Assembly: GCA_945910005.1 (NCBI GenBank)
Contig: OX246749.1
Span: 26,748,679-26,812,678 of the forward strand
Reading direction: 5' to 3'
From: Isoperla grammatica
Lineage: Eukaryota; Arthropoda; Insecta; Plecoptera; Perlodidae
Length of the DNA stretch: 64,000 bases
Shown here: positions 47,880 to 59,450 of the stretch, in pieces
Numbering within the stretch: position 1 is the stretch's first letter
Layout: each line of letters begins with the position of its first letter
Position numbers and translations under genes: made by a program
Notes under the pieces: model-generated
The model's database searches: none
What the model saw: only the letters and a program-made list of their open reading frames with translations
Told to the model about the DNA's origin: nothing

Positions 47880-50800
47880 TGTGCTTTAATTGTACAAAGC
47901 ACATCTTCCACCATTCGGACTGTCCTTGGTATTGTCAATGGATATTCCATTAGATACATGCTTGTACCAATAGAACAATTGAGAATAGGCAGATTCATTG
48001 TATATTAGTGGCACAAAGCACGTCTTCCACATTTCTTGGCTGTCCTTAGTATATTGATCCCTTGTGTATTAGTTGTACAAAGCACATCTTCCACATATCT
48101 GGACTATCCTTGGTATATTGATTCCTTCTGTTTAAGTTGTACAAAGCACATCTTCCACCATTCGGACTGTCCTTGGTATATTGATTCCTTGTGTGTTAGT
48201 TGCACAAATACATCTTCCACCATTCGGACTGTCCTTAGTATATTGTCAATGGATATTCCATTAGATACATGCTTGTACCAATAGAACAATTGAGAATAGG
48301 CAGATTCATTGTGTTTTAGTTGCACAAAGCACGTCTTCCACATTTCTGGACTGTCCTTGGTATATTGATTCTTTGTGTTTTAGTTGCACAAAGCACATCT
48401 TCCACACCTCTGGACTGTCCTTGGTATATTGATTCTTTGTGTTTTAGTTGCACAAAGCACATCTTCTACACCTCTGGACTGTCCTTGGTATATTGATTCC
48501 TTGTGTTTTAGTTGTACAAAGCACATCTTCCACACCTGGGGACTGTCCTTGGTATATAGAAACGTTGTGTTTTAGTTGTACAAAGCACATCTTCCACATA
48601 TCTGGACTGTCCTTGGTATATTGATTCCTTGTGTTTTTGTTGTACAAAGCACATCTTCCACACCTGGGGACTGTCCTTGGTATATTGATTCCCTGTGTTT
48701 TAGTTGTACAAAGCACATCTTCCACACCTGGGGACTGTCCTTGGTATATTGATTCCTTGTGTTTTAGTTGTACAAAGCACATCTTCCACACCTTGGGACT
48801 GTCCTTGGTATATTGATTCCTTGTGTTTTAGTTGTACAAAGCACATCTTCCACATATCTGGACTGTCCTTGGTATATTGATTCCTTGTGTTTTAGTTGTA
48901 CAAAGCACATCTTCCACATATCTGGACTGTCCTTGGTATATTGATTCCTTGTGTTTTAGTTGTACCAAGCACATCTTCCACATATCTGGACTGTCCTTGG
49001 TATATTGATTCTTTGTGTTTCAGTTGTACAAAGCACATCTTCCACTTTCTGGACTGTCCTTGGTATATTGATTCCTTGTGTTTTAGTTGTACAAAGCACA
49101 TCTTCCACACCTGGGGACTGTCCTTGGTATATTGATTCCTTGTGTTTTAGTTGCACAAAGCACATCTTCCACCATTCGGACTGTCCTTGGTATATTGTCA
49201 ATGGATATTCCATTAGATACATGCTTGTACCAATAGAACAATTGAGAATAGGCAGATTCATTGTATATTAGTGGCACAAAGCACGTCTTCCACATTTCTT
49301 GGCTGTCCTTAGTATATTGATCCCTTGTGTATTAGTTGTACAAAGCACATCTTCCACATATCTGGACTGTCCTTGGTATATTGATTCCTTCTGTTTAAGT
49401 TGTACAAAGCACATCTTCCACCATTCGGACTGTCCTTGGTATATTGATTCCTTGTGTTTTAGTTGCACAAATACATCTTCCACCATTCGGACTGTCCTTA
49501 GTATATTGTCAATGGATATTCCATTAGATACATGCTTGTACCAATAGAACAATTGAGAATAGGCAGATTCATTGTGTTTTAGTTGCACAAAGCACGTCTT
49601 CCACATTTCTGGACTGTCCTTGGTATATTGATTCTTTGTGTTTTAGTTGCACAAAGCACATCTTCCACACCTCTGGACTGTCCTTGGTATATTGATTCTT
49701 TGTGTTTTAGTTGCACAAAGCACATCTTCTACACCTCTGGACTGTCCTTGGTATATTGATTCCTTGTGTTTTAGTTGTACAAAGCACATCTTCCACACCT
49801 GGGGACTGTCCTTGGTATATAGAAACGTTGTGTTTTAGTTGTACAAAGCACATCTTCCACATATCTGGACTGTCCTTGGTATATTGATTCCTTGTGTTTT
49901 TGTTGTACAAAGCACATCTTCCACACCTGGGGACTGTCCTTGGTATATTGATTCCCTGTGTTTTAGTTGTACAAAGCACATCTTCCACACCTGGGGACTG
50001 TCCTTGGTATATTGATTCCTTGTGTTTTAGTTGTACAAAGCACATCTTCCACACCTTGGGACTGTCCTTGGTATATTGATTCCTTGTGTTTTAGTTGTAC
50101 AAAGCACATCTTCCACATATCTGGACTGTCCTTGGTATATTGATTCCTTGTGTTTTAGTTGTACAAAGCACATCTTCCACATATCTGGACTGTCCTTGGT
50201 ATATTGATTCCTTGTGTTTTAGTTGTACAAAGCACATCTTCCACATATCTGGACTGTCCTTGGTATATTGATTCTTTGTGTTTCAGTTGTACAAAGCACA
50301 TCTTCCACACCTTGGGACTGTCCTTGGTATATTGATTCCTTGTGTTTTAGTTGTACAAAGCACATCTTCCACATATCTGGACTGTCCTTGGTATATTGAT
50401 TCCTTGTGTTTTAGTTGTACAAAGCACATCTTCCACATATCTGGACTGTCCTTGGTATATTGATTCCTTGTGTTTTAGTTGTACAAAGCACATCTTCCAC
50501 ATATCTGGACTGTCCTTGGTATATTGATTCCTTGTGTTTTAGTTGTACAAAGCACATCATTCACACCTTGGGACTGTCCTTGGTATATTGATTCCTTGTG
50601 TTTTAGTTGTACAAAGCACATCTTCCACATATCTGGACTGTCCTTGGTATATTGATTCCTTGTGTTTTAGTTGTACAAAGCACATTTTCCACATATCTGG
50701 ACTGTCCTTGGTATATTGATTCCTTGTGTTTTAGTTGTACAAAGCACATCTTCCACATATCTGGACTGTCCTTGGTATATTGATTCTTTGTGTTTCAGTT

Positions 50801-51330
50801 GTACAAAGCACATCTTCCACTTTCTGGACTGTCCTTGGTATATTGATTCCTTGTGTTTTAGTTGTACAAAGCACATCTTCCACACCTGGGGACGCTCCTT
50901 GGTATATTGATTCCCTGTGTTTTAGTTGCACAAAGCTCATCTTCCACACCTCTGGACTGTCCTTGGTATATTGATTCCTTGTGTTTTAGTTGCACAAAGC
51001 ACATCTTCCACATATCTGGACTGTCCTTGGTATATTGATTCCCTGTGTTTTAGTAGCACAAAGCACATCTTCCACATATCTGGACTGTCCTTGGTATATT
51101 GATTCCTTGTGTTTTAGTTGCACAAAGCACATCTTCCACATATCTGGACTGTCCTTGGTATATTGATTCCTTGTGTTTTAGTTGCACAAAGCACATCTTC
51201 CGCTTATCCGGACTGTCCCTGCTAAATTGTCAATGACAATTAATTACATGCTTGTATCAATAGAACAATCGAGAATTAGGCATATTTCTTGTGGTGTAAC
51301 TGCACATAGCACGTCTTCCAGGGGAATACT
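47880..51330 (+). repeat. 64-bp minisatellite with long-spacer variants, about 50 units
   Basis: The unit core is AAGCACATCTTCCACATATC, GGACTGTCCTTGGTATATTG and TTCCTTGTGTTTTAGTTGTA. Some units carry a longer spacer with TAGATACATGCTTGTACCAA and AGAATAGGCAGATTC. A block of about 1,263 bp starting near 47,920 is repeated in tandem from about 49,183. Reading frames through it are artefacts of the repeat. Confidence 0.93.
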
Positions 51331-51890
51331 CCTGTGAAATTAATACTTACAGTTTTTAACTTAGAAGAAACCCCCTTTTTTTTTTAATCGTGTTCTTATT
51401 AAATAATATTCAACATGAAAAAATAGCACTCACAATTTGACCCCCCGCCCCCCCCCCCCCGCCACCCCCCTTTAAATGTTTATATTGTAAAATTTTGCTA
51501 TTTAGTTGAAGAAAGTAACACTTTTTTTACTATGAGCACAATTTTTGAAAAATTTATATTACTGTTTCTCAAGCATGTGTTAAGATAACTGTGCATGGAT
51601 TTTTTAAAAATATTTGCTCATTTTTTATGTATATTGAACTTTAATTAAATTTTATTGTTACTCCTGATGAAGTGCAATATTTTTTCTGCTCTTTGTTTTA
51701 AAGATATGCTAAAAATGAAACACCACTTTTTGCCTACATGTTTAAGGAACACACACAAAAATTAGCATACTCGGATAATTTTTGCAATGGAAGTGCACTC
51801 TTAAAGGTCTTATTGGTGCTTGAAAAATACTCGGAATTATGCATTTTTAAGATTTTCTTGCAGAAAACTGTGCGTACCCTTTGCCTGGCA
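51331..51890. other. Low-complexity stretch, probable 3' non-coding part of Mutator copy B
   Basis: It contains a poly-C-rich run (51,440-51,470) and AT-rich sequence. No gene seen. Confidence 0.4.
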
Positions 51891-53127
51891 GTTTTGAACT
51901 GCCCTGCTCCATAGGTTGGCCCTTCTGACTGGGTGTCTTCTGGATTTTTGTTTTTCTCCATTTCTTTAGTTTCCTAGCGTTTTTAAACGCATTTTGTAGC
52001 CTCCGCGTACTTTGGTTTATGCGACGCGTGTCTCTCTTTTACAGATGTTGCTGGGATTTACACCAGGAGATACCCCAAACAATGACTATTGGACCCTGGC
52101 TGTTTTCATTCACCCCTTCTAGCACTCCTGCTGCCACTGCACTAAACACTTTTGGTTTGATTACAAATGTGTCTTTGCCGCACTCTCGCCAAATGACACT
52201 GTGTAACGACTCGGCATTTTGCGTTTTTCCTCGAAGGCAGCGTTTTAACAGTTCGTCGCTGGCGAATTGTGGTGGACGGGCATGATTTTTGTAACCCCCT
52301 CCTTTGACAGAGCTGCTCCAAGGTGTTGTTTGTGAGGTGGTAGTTCTTCGTTGTTCGAAACGGATCTTTGGTAAAATCACCACGAGTCACTGCCCTCAGG
52401 ACACTTTTCATGTCGTGGTTCATTGTCTGGACATTTCATGCAGCAAGGTAGCGAGTATGGCAGTCTTTCATCTTCTTCACATCCGGGACATTTTCCTTTA
52501 TTAGTAGTAATAGTAGTAATTCTAAAGTTTTACCATTTTCTCTTCGGTCAGACTACCTGGTTTTTTACCTCCAAGTGGCATGCCTTTACTCTGCCATTCT
52601 TTGACTTGGTTCCGTGGACCGGTATCCATCCTTTTTGCCACGTGATTCAAACACTCTTCTTTTTCAATGAGTTTAGCCCATCTCCATAGGTATTGAGGTG
52701 CTGGATGTCTTGGCATCTCCATCCAAGAGCATGGTAGTGTAGCGCATGCCGCACTCTTTCTCCGAGCGGCGCGACAGAATCTCCGCAATGTCCTCCATTG
52801 CACCCGATGACCCAGTGTAGTTTTTGTCACAATCATCTTCGTGCGTCTCATACCATGTATTACACTCGTCACTGTTGTGTCCACATCGTTTAGAGTTTAC
52901 GGCACAGCTGTGGCAATATTTGCTCAGTACACGGAAATCAATGACCAGGCCTGTCGATATGTCAATGACACAAGCAATGCCATATGTTGAAGTATGGCCA
53001 CGCTTGTGCCATGAACAATCGTACGGTACTACTATCTCAATAACCTTCTGACCCTTGAGAGAAATGTCAGCATCGTTGTATGCTTTGCGAATATCCGCCC
53101 GAGCAGTTTGCAATGAGACGTGTGCAA
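51890..53127 (-). pseudogene. Mutator-like transposase, copy B, 3' part (broken)
   Basis: On the minus strand: TARADIRKAYNDADISLKGQ, VVPYDCSWHKRGHTSTYGIA, SKYCHSCAVNSKRCG, NYTGSSGAME and RYTTMLLDGDAKTSS, then after frame changes LLKRCLRGKTQNAESLHSVI and a C-terminal EGPTYGAGQF near 51,900. The order and motifs equal those of copy A. The first catalytic-type motif reads DCSWHKRG here against DGTWHTEG in copy A. Frameshifts near 52,680 and 52,400 make it a pseudogene. Its N-terminal part lies beyond a LINE insertion (57,067-57,640). Confidence 0.75.
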
Positions 53128-56100
53128 TACTTATTATTATTATTAATCATTTCCATTTACTACAAAATAGAATGGGGGTTGGCAAAAAAGAGCACAGCTC
53201 CAAACACCAGAGTGACTGCCAACCCATACTAAAATTAAAATATAATAATGAACATAATACAAAATACAAAATATAAAATACAAAACAAAAAACATGAAAA
53301 CATAATATGAATGAAAATATAATTATAAGATACAACTGTTAAATATGAAGTAAAAAAAAATAAAAAAGAATAAAAAAATGAAAATTTACAAAACAATGTT
53401 TAAAAAATGCTCCGTTAAAGAGGCTTTGAAGACATCTAATGAGCGTGCCATCCTGATCTTGAGTGGTAGGGAATTCCACGATTGACAAGCCCTATAATAG
53501 AACCCTTTCTGGTAGGCTGCTGTTCTGGCAAAAGGTGGCCTGAACAATAGACCCCTACCAAATTGGGCACTACGATTACAGGCTTGTAGTCTTACATATG
53601 GATCCAGGTTTGTCCTACCATTTAACATGCCCCACAAAAATTGCAGCTCTACTTTTTTCCTGAATGTTTCTAGAGATGGAATCTTCAATGATGCACGTCT
53701 TGCCGTAGCACTATGAGTGGTAAATTGCGACCTAGCAGCAATAAAGCGTGTAGCTCTACTTTGGACACGCTCCAACTTCATCTTGTTGCTTATAGATGTT
53801 GGATCCCACGCTGGGCAGCCGTAGACGAGATGAGGTCTAACGAGCGCTAGGTAAACAGCCCTTTTGGTGCTAGGCTGAGCATGATGCAGATGTCTAGCAA
53901 TGAAATATAAATGCCTGGTGGCTTTGGCTCGTACTACTTCACAATGAGTGTTCCATTTTAGATCACTTGTAACAATTACACCTAGTAGTCTGACACGTTT
54001 TTTCTCTGGAATAGGCAAGTTATTGATCAAATAACAACAAGGGAATGGATTCTTGGATCTTGCAAATCGGATAGACATACTCTTTTGGGGGTTAATCTTC
54101 ATGCCATTAACTGTACACCAATTGTCAATATTTTTTAAATCAGATTGTAGAGTTTCTGAATCCTCCTTCGTCATAATCTTTCTGTAAATCGTGCAGTCAT
54201 CAGCAAATTGGCTCATATCCGAAGAAACACACTGAGGCAAATCCATCATAAATATATTAAACAATAACGGACCAAGAACTGACCCTTGAGGTACGCCTGA
54301 GGTTACAAGTATTGAACTTGATTCTGTTCCCTGAAACACAACCTTTTGTGATCGATCTGTCAAAAAATGTTCTAACCAAGTGTGTAAGGATCCACGTACA
54401 CCATAATAGAACAGCTTGCTTAGTAATTTCCTGTGTGGAATCTGGTCAAATGCTTTAGACCAATCTAGCATCACCGCATCCACCTGCTTGCACTTAGGAT
54501 CTTCCAGGGCACACTGCCAATCGTCGATTACCTTCGTAAGAAGCGTTGAACAAGATCTACCTGGAATGAATCCATGTTGGTTTTCATTAAGAATATTAGC
54601 CGTTGTGATGTGTTTCAGTAGCTCTTGAAATATGATGCGCTCCAATGTTTTGCAAATGATAGAAGTTAATGATATAGGTCGATAGTTCGAGATGTTTTCC
54701 TTCATCCCCGATTTGAAAATTGGAATAACATTTGCAATACGCCAGTCAGAAGGTACCACGCCAGTATGCAGAGATAAGTTAAATATGGAGGTTAAAGATG
54801 GAGATATGGAAGCTGCACACATTTTCAGAATCATTGAAGGGATGCCATCCGGCCCTGTGGCTGAATCAACTCTCAGACGTTTCAAGTGTCTTCTTACTGC
54901 TCTGTGTGTGATGTTTAGCGTTGTTATTGGCACTGTATTCTCGTGAAGATTTGGTGATTGGGATGAATCATCAGAAGGGGGAGTGAAATTCTGTTGAAAT
55001 GTACCATTAAACGCATCTGCTAACTTTTTTGGGTTCGACTCAAGCAAGCCATTCACCATGAACTGTTGAGGGGCTGATGATCCATTCTTAGAATGAATGT
55101 ACTTCCACATTGCTTTACTATTTTTTGTTGTTAAATTCCATATGTAACGATTGTGCGCATTGCGAATTTCAGTCTTAACCCTGTTTCTGTGTACAGTATA
55201 CGTGTGCCAGGCTTGATCATTTCCAGATTTCTTCCATATTTTATGAAGTTTATCTCTCACTTTTAGATTTTTCACGATGTGTTTAGTAATCCACGGTACT
55301 CGTTGCTTTCCTCTGAAGAATGTAGTCGGAATAGATTCATGCACACAGCTCCAGAAGGCTGTTTTCCATTCCAACCATGACGATTCAATATCATTATAAA
55401 AGCGAGTGGGTAGCCTCTCACCTAGAAGGTCATTAAGTAAATCCCAATTTGCTCTTTTGTAGTTAAAACACTTCTTGGAGATTGTTTTGAATTTGGGGGT
55501 TTTCTTAGACAGTTCAACTTTTACAGCCAAATGATCACTGACTCCAGGAATTGTCTGCACATTGTCAATTAATGTAGGGTTATTGCATAATACAAGATCA
55601 AGAATTGCACTAGTTGCTGCAGTTTGGCGAGTAGGTTCCGTCACAAACTGGTTTAAGAATAGATCATAGAATGAAGTTAAAAATGACTCTGCCAGAATAT
55701 TTTCGGCTGATGGAGGGGTTAGGTTCCACTTCACTGCAATATTGAAATCACCCAAGAGTAAAACAGCAGAGTATTCATGAAGATGGTCCTGTACCAAATT
55801 TAAGGAAGATAAAAGCTGGTCATTTATATGTGGTGTAGCATTTGGTGACCGGTATGCAGATCCAATCAAGAAGTCACAACTGTCGATTGTAATGCGAACC
55901 CAAACTATTTCAGCATTAGTTTCAAAACAAGACATGCAAATTGGTTTAAGCTCTGGTCTGGCTGCTATTAGAACTCCACCGCCACCTCCAACATCACGAT
56001 CTTTTCTGAAAATGGTGTAACCCGTAGGTAAAACTTCCCCATTACTGACACTATCATTCAGCCACGTTTCACAAATTGTCATGATGTCAGGATTTTGTAC

Positions 56101-57066
56101 ACTCAGCCACGCTGCTATATCAGGTTGTCTTTTGATATTTTTAAGACTTCGTGCATTAAATGACAATAGCGATAAGTTCATCTTTGAACCTCTTTCATTA
56201 TGATTAGGCACTAGTGGCAAAGGTAAGTTACTTCTATGAAACAAGGAGTCGTCAAACTGAGGGAGCAAACAACCCCAGCATGACCAGGAAGAAATTTTTA
56301 TTTTACGAAAATCAGATGCTTTCATGTTGAGGCAGCTTTTGTGGTAGGAGTGCGAACAGGAAAAACACGTTAAAAAGACTTGATTCTTTCGCCCAGCTTG
56401 CTTACATATATTACACTTCCTATACACTCCACTGCTGCAAGTTGAGGGACCAGCACTGCTGCAAGTTGAGGGACCAGGTTGTATCTCTGTGTTATTCCCA
56501 GTTACTGGGCCTGGATTTGTTTCAATGTCACCACACAATGCAAGAATAATAGCAAATATAGCCATGCGAGACTTTGGCAGCCTCAATGTACCACTAGACG
56601 CAACATTTCTGTGGCACCTACTCCGTACTCGGCTTACACTCGCATACCTGTTGGCAATTGCACTTGTACAAAGTGTTTGACTAGATATTCTGCATCTAGT
56701 CGATACCATTAAACTTTCCCATGTATCGCGACGTAGCACTCTAATGAGAACATCTCCATCATTTAACTGGCTTTGAAAATTTGCTCGTACCATACGATGT
56801 ATTAAAAGCATTGTTATAAAAATACGAAGTACACGAATAAGTTTGGAGCTCAACATTTTTCCGTCACGCGTAATCACTCTGTCACAGAATCTTTTTTTAA
56901 ATTTGTTACATGCTGTGATCCATACACAGACATCTTATAAGCCGTGACCTCTATGAAGTAGCATCTCTTTAAAAAGAACTTGAATGCCCATCTGTATCCA
57001 TGAGCACGGGCCTACGTGCAAATTTGTTGTTTATCAAAAATTTAAAACTTAAAAGTAATATAAAAA
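53128..57066 (-). mobile_element. CR1/L2-like non-LTR retrotransposon, apparently full-length (~3.9 kb)
   Basis: On the minus strand: a 5' UTR of about 210 bp, one long ORF (56,856-53,386), a 3' UTR of about 250 bp and a (TAA)n tail at 53,128-53,145. It interrupts Mutator copy B: transposase sequence ending IETIHKETNKF resumes on the far side as TARADIRKAY. AATAAG occurs at both junctions and may be a short target duplication, though it overlaps the tail. The intact ORF implies recent insertion compared with the broken Mutator host. Confidence 0.8.
53386..56856 (-). CDS. LINE ORF: 2A-like motif, PHD finger, endonuclease, reverse transcriptase
   Basis: 1,156 aa from ATG at 56,856 (an in-frame GTG lies six codons upstream). 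Residues ~97-117: a hydrophobic run ending CGDIETNPGP, a 2A-like ribosome-skipping motif, which would release an N-terminal ~116-residue basic leader. ~148-196: C4HC3 PHD-type finger (CNIC...CFSC...H..C...W.C..C). ~228-455: APE-type endonuclease starting LLSFNARSLKN, with CETWL, GDFN and SDHLAV motifs. ~630-890: reverse transcriptase with YRPISLTSI, DWSKAFD, GVPQGSVLGPLLF and FADD. A C-terminal thumb-like region follows. No stop or frameshift is seen, so it could be active. The CR1/L2-group assignment is by motif; the exact clade is not determined. Confidence 0.87.
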   Translation of the reverse strand: MLSSKLIRVLRIFITMLLIHRMVRANFQSQLNDGDVLIRVLRRDTWESLMVSTRCRISSQTLCTSAIANRYASVSRVRSRCHRNVASSGTLRLPKSRMAIFAIILALCGDIETNPGPVTGNNTEIQPGPSTCSSAGPSTCSSGVYRKCNICKQAGRKNQVFLTCFSCSHSYHKSCLNMKASDFRKIKISSWSCWGCLLPQFDDSLFHRSNLPLPLVPNHNERGSKMNLSLLSFNARSLKNIKRQPDIAAWLSVQNPDIMTICETWLNDSVSNGEVLPTGYTIFRKDRDVGGGGGVLIAARPELKPICMSCFETNAEIVWVRITIDSCDFLIGSAYRSPNATPHINDQLLSSLNLVQDHLHEYSAVLLLGDFNIAVKWNLTPPSAENILAESFLTSFYDLFLNQFVTEPTRQTAATSAILDLVLCNNPTLIDNVQTIPGVSDHLAVKVELSKKTPKFKTISKKCFNYKRANWDLLNDLLGERLPTRFYNDIESSWLEWKTAFWSCVHESIPTTFFRGKQRVPWITKHIVKNLKVRDKLHKIWKKSGNDQAWHTYTVHRNRVKTEIRNAHNRYIWNLTTKNSKAMWKYIHSKNGSSAPQQFMVNGLLESNPKKLADAFNGTFQQNFTPPSDDSSQSPNLHENTVPITTLNITHRAVRRHLKRLRVDSATGPDGIPSMILKMCAASISPSLTSIFNLSLHTGVVPSDWRIANVIPIFKSGMKENISNYRPISLTSIICKTLERIIFQELLKHITTANILNENQHGFIPGRSCSTLLTKVIDDWQCALEDPKCKQVDAVMLDWSKAFDQIPHRKLLSKLFYYGVRGSLHTWLEHFLTDRSQKVVFQGTESSSILVTSGVPQGSVLGPLLFNIFMMDLPQCVSSDMSQFADDCTIYRKIMTKEDSETLQSDLKNIDNWCTVNGMKINPQKSMSIRFARSKNPFPCCYLINNLPIPEKKRVRLLGVIVTSDLKWNTHCEVVRAKATRHLYFIARHLHHAQPSTKRAVYLALVRPHLVYGCPAWDPTSISNKMKLERVQSRATRFIAARSQFTTHSATARRASLKIPSLETFRKKVELQFLWGMLNGRTNLDPYVRLQACNRSAQFGRGLLFRPPFARTAAYQKGFYYRACQSWNSLPLKIRMARSLDVFKASLTEHFLNIVL

Positions 57067-57640
57067 CTTATTTGTTTCTTTATGAATTGTTTCGATAGTT
57101 TCATAATAACAGGACGAACTTATCATATGCATATTCATTTCAATTGAAAATCTTTTCATTGGTGCATGGCCTTTTCCAAAGTTTAAAAATGCTTTCGCAA
57201 ATAAACTTCACAAGAAAACCGGGCCTAGATGACCTGGATATGTTTGTGTCATTATTTCCCAAATCTTTCTCACGGGAATAGCTTTCCGATTGTAGCAGTT
57301 TACAGTTATACAACTTTGAACTTACATGATATACCTGTCCTCTCTGCTACTTCAGCTCCAAGTTCCATTGGAAAGCATCCTTTGCATGGGAATTCTTTAA
57401 TCAAGTTGTACAAAGAATTACGTTGTACGAAAAAGAACTCGGCACCCGACTCTTGTTCTTGTATTCTTAGTCGCGGCGTAGATCCTGAATTCCTGTCTGG
57501 TGTAGTAGGACTAGACCTGCATGTCATACTAAACTTAGATAATGATGCAGATGTAGGTGTAACGTTTATATTGTCAGATGAAGTGCTAGGCCTAGAAATA
57601 GGTTCAGGATCTTGGTTTAGGGCTGGGCCTTGAACAGCTG
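57067..57640 (-). pseudogene. Mutator-like transposase, copy B, N-terminal part
   Basis: The minus strand reads a Ser/Thr/Pro-rich leader, then FFFVQRNSLYNLIKEFPCKG, CFPMELGAEVAERTGISCKF, and after a stop FGKGHAPMKRF and YYETIETIHKETNKF. This is the zinc-binding N-terminus and RCIGKG-type region of the same family as copy A. It continues in the fragment at 51,890-53,127 across the inserted LINE. Confidence 0.65.
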
Positions 57641-57730
57641 GATGCCCCGTCTGGGCCCGAGGAAGAATAGGCCCAGGGTGACTCAGCCAGTCGTAAGAGG
57701 CGACAAAAGAAGACCCGTCTGGGCCCAGGC
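57640..57730 (+). mobile_element. Head fragment of the SINE-like dispersed family
   Basis: CGTCTGGGCCCGAGGAAGAA, TAGGCCCAGGGTGACTC and GTCGTAAGAGGCGACAAAAG match the start of the copies at 60,950 and 62,530. Confidence 0.6.
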
Positions 57731-57935
57731 AGATTTCTTGTGCTTTAATTGGACAAAGCACGTCTTCCACGTATCCGGACTGTCCTTGGTATATTATCAA
57801 TGGACACTTCATTACCAATAGAACAATGAAAATTAGGCAGATTTCTTGTGCTTTAATTGCACAAAGCACATCTTCCACGTATTCGGACTGTCCTCGGTGT
57901 ATTGTCAATGGGCACTTTATTAATTACATGCTTGT
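57728..57935 (+). repeat. Two ~105-bp units related to the 64-bp minisatellite
   Basis: Each has AGGCAGATTTCTTGTGCTTT, a CAAAGCACNTCTTCCACGTAT core and CGGACTGTCC. They lie at the 5' side of Mutator copy B; the big array lies at its 3' side in the same orientation. Confidence 0.75.
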
Positions 57936-57944
57936 TCAGAAAGG

Positions 57945-58730
57945 GGGCACAGTTACTGATGGTGTCTGTATTGCCTGCCTACATCAGGTTGGGCATAAAG
58001 GGGCTAGGTTAAATGGGCACGGTTACTTATGGTGTCTGTATTGCCTGCCTACGTAAGGGTGGGCATAAAGGGCACGGTTACTGATGGTGTCTGTATTGCC
58101 TGCCTACGTAAGGGTGGGCATAAAGGGGCACAGTTTCTGATGGTGTCTGTATTGCTTGTCTACATCGGGTTGGGCAGAAGAAGCTAGGTTAAAAGGGCAC
58201 AGTTACTGATGGTGTCTGTATTGCCTGCCTATGTAAGGGTGGGCATAAAGGGGCACGGTTACTGATGGTGTCTGTATTGCCTGCCTACGTAAGGGTGGGC
58301 ATAAAGGGGCACGGTTACTGATGGTTTCTGTATTGCCTGCCTACGTAAGGGTGGGCATAAAGGGCACGGTTACTGATGGTGTCTGTATTGCCTGCCTACC
58401 TAAGGGTGGGCATAAACGGGCACGGTTACTGATGGTGTCTGTATTGCCTGCCTACGTAAGGGTGGGCATAAAGGGGAAAGGTTACTGATGGTGTCTGTAT
58501 TGCCTGCCTACGTAAGGGTGGGCATAAAGGGCACGGTTACTGATGGTGTCTGTATTGCCTGCCTACCTAAGGGTGGGCATAAACGGGCACGGTTACTGAT
58601 GGTGTCTGTATTGCCTGCCTACGTAAGGGTGGGCATAAAGGGCACGGTTACTGATGGTGTCTGTATTGCCTGCCAACGTAAGGGTGGGCATAAAGGGCAA
58701 GGTTACTGATGGTGTCTGTATTGCCTGCCC
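57945..58730. repeat. 55-bp minisatellite, about 14 units
   Basis: The unit contains GGGCACGGTTACTGATGGTG, TCTGTATTGCCTGCCTACGT and AAGGGTGGGCATAAA. Starts are about 55 bp apart, with two longer variants carrying GGGGCTAGGTTAAAT. Confidence 0.95.
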
Positions 58731-59450
58731 TCAGAGCTGCATCCGCTGCTGAGCAAGCAACAGGCGGGGGGCCCAAAGAAAGCCGGTCGCCCCAGAACCG
58801 AAGAACGGAAGAGAAGCAAATAAGGTTGTGTGACTCTCGTACATGTATGTTATAATATAGTTCAATCATTCTCATTAAAACATTTCTACATAACTCAAGT
58901 ATATCTTTGTTGCATTTATTATTTCGATTCCTTTGTGTCAATAAAAAGAGTAGGGGTTGGTGTTCACTTGTTATCAATTGCGCCTTACGATATGGCTGAA
59001 TGTTGTAGCATCACATCGAAAACATCGCGGTATGGTATCTGGTGAAATTGTGACCAACTGTACTTGAATCTTTGTGGTCATGGTACATGACCGCAGCTGG
59101 TCGCTCTGGAAGCGTGACTTGAAAACTTTCCTCAGTGTTGCCCGATCCACCCTACCTTCCTTGAAGAGACGCGTGCGTTACGGTGCATCGCCCCCCTCCC
59201 CCGTACTGACAAGGGAGATGCGACAACACATCTTTGCGAGAAAAACATCTGCTCAAGAAAGTATCCTAATTGGCTGGTCAGAAAGAGCCCCTCACCCCTC
59301 GCGATCCCCTGTGGACCGCCGTAACCACGTGCAGCGCACAAAAGTAGCCCTATGAACACTATTTTCAAACAACCACGTACACATACTTAACTCACTTCAC
59401 AAAGTCGCTTACGGTTTGGTTCCGACTAACCTGCCCAGGAACTGCTACCT
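58731..59450. other. Stretch with no recognised gene
   Basis: Open frames on both strands near 59,074-59,368 are not protein-like and I give them no function. Confidence 0.45.

Noticed and set aside
48036..50974. Many frames on both strands such as STSSTPGDCPWYIDSLCFSC
   Set aside because: Frames across 64-bp minisatellite units. Their sequence is dictated by the repeat, with no independent coding signal.
58488..58709. Frame with repeated GVCIACLPKGGHKG
   Set aside because: Translation of the 55-bp minisatellite.
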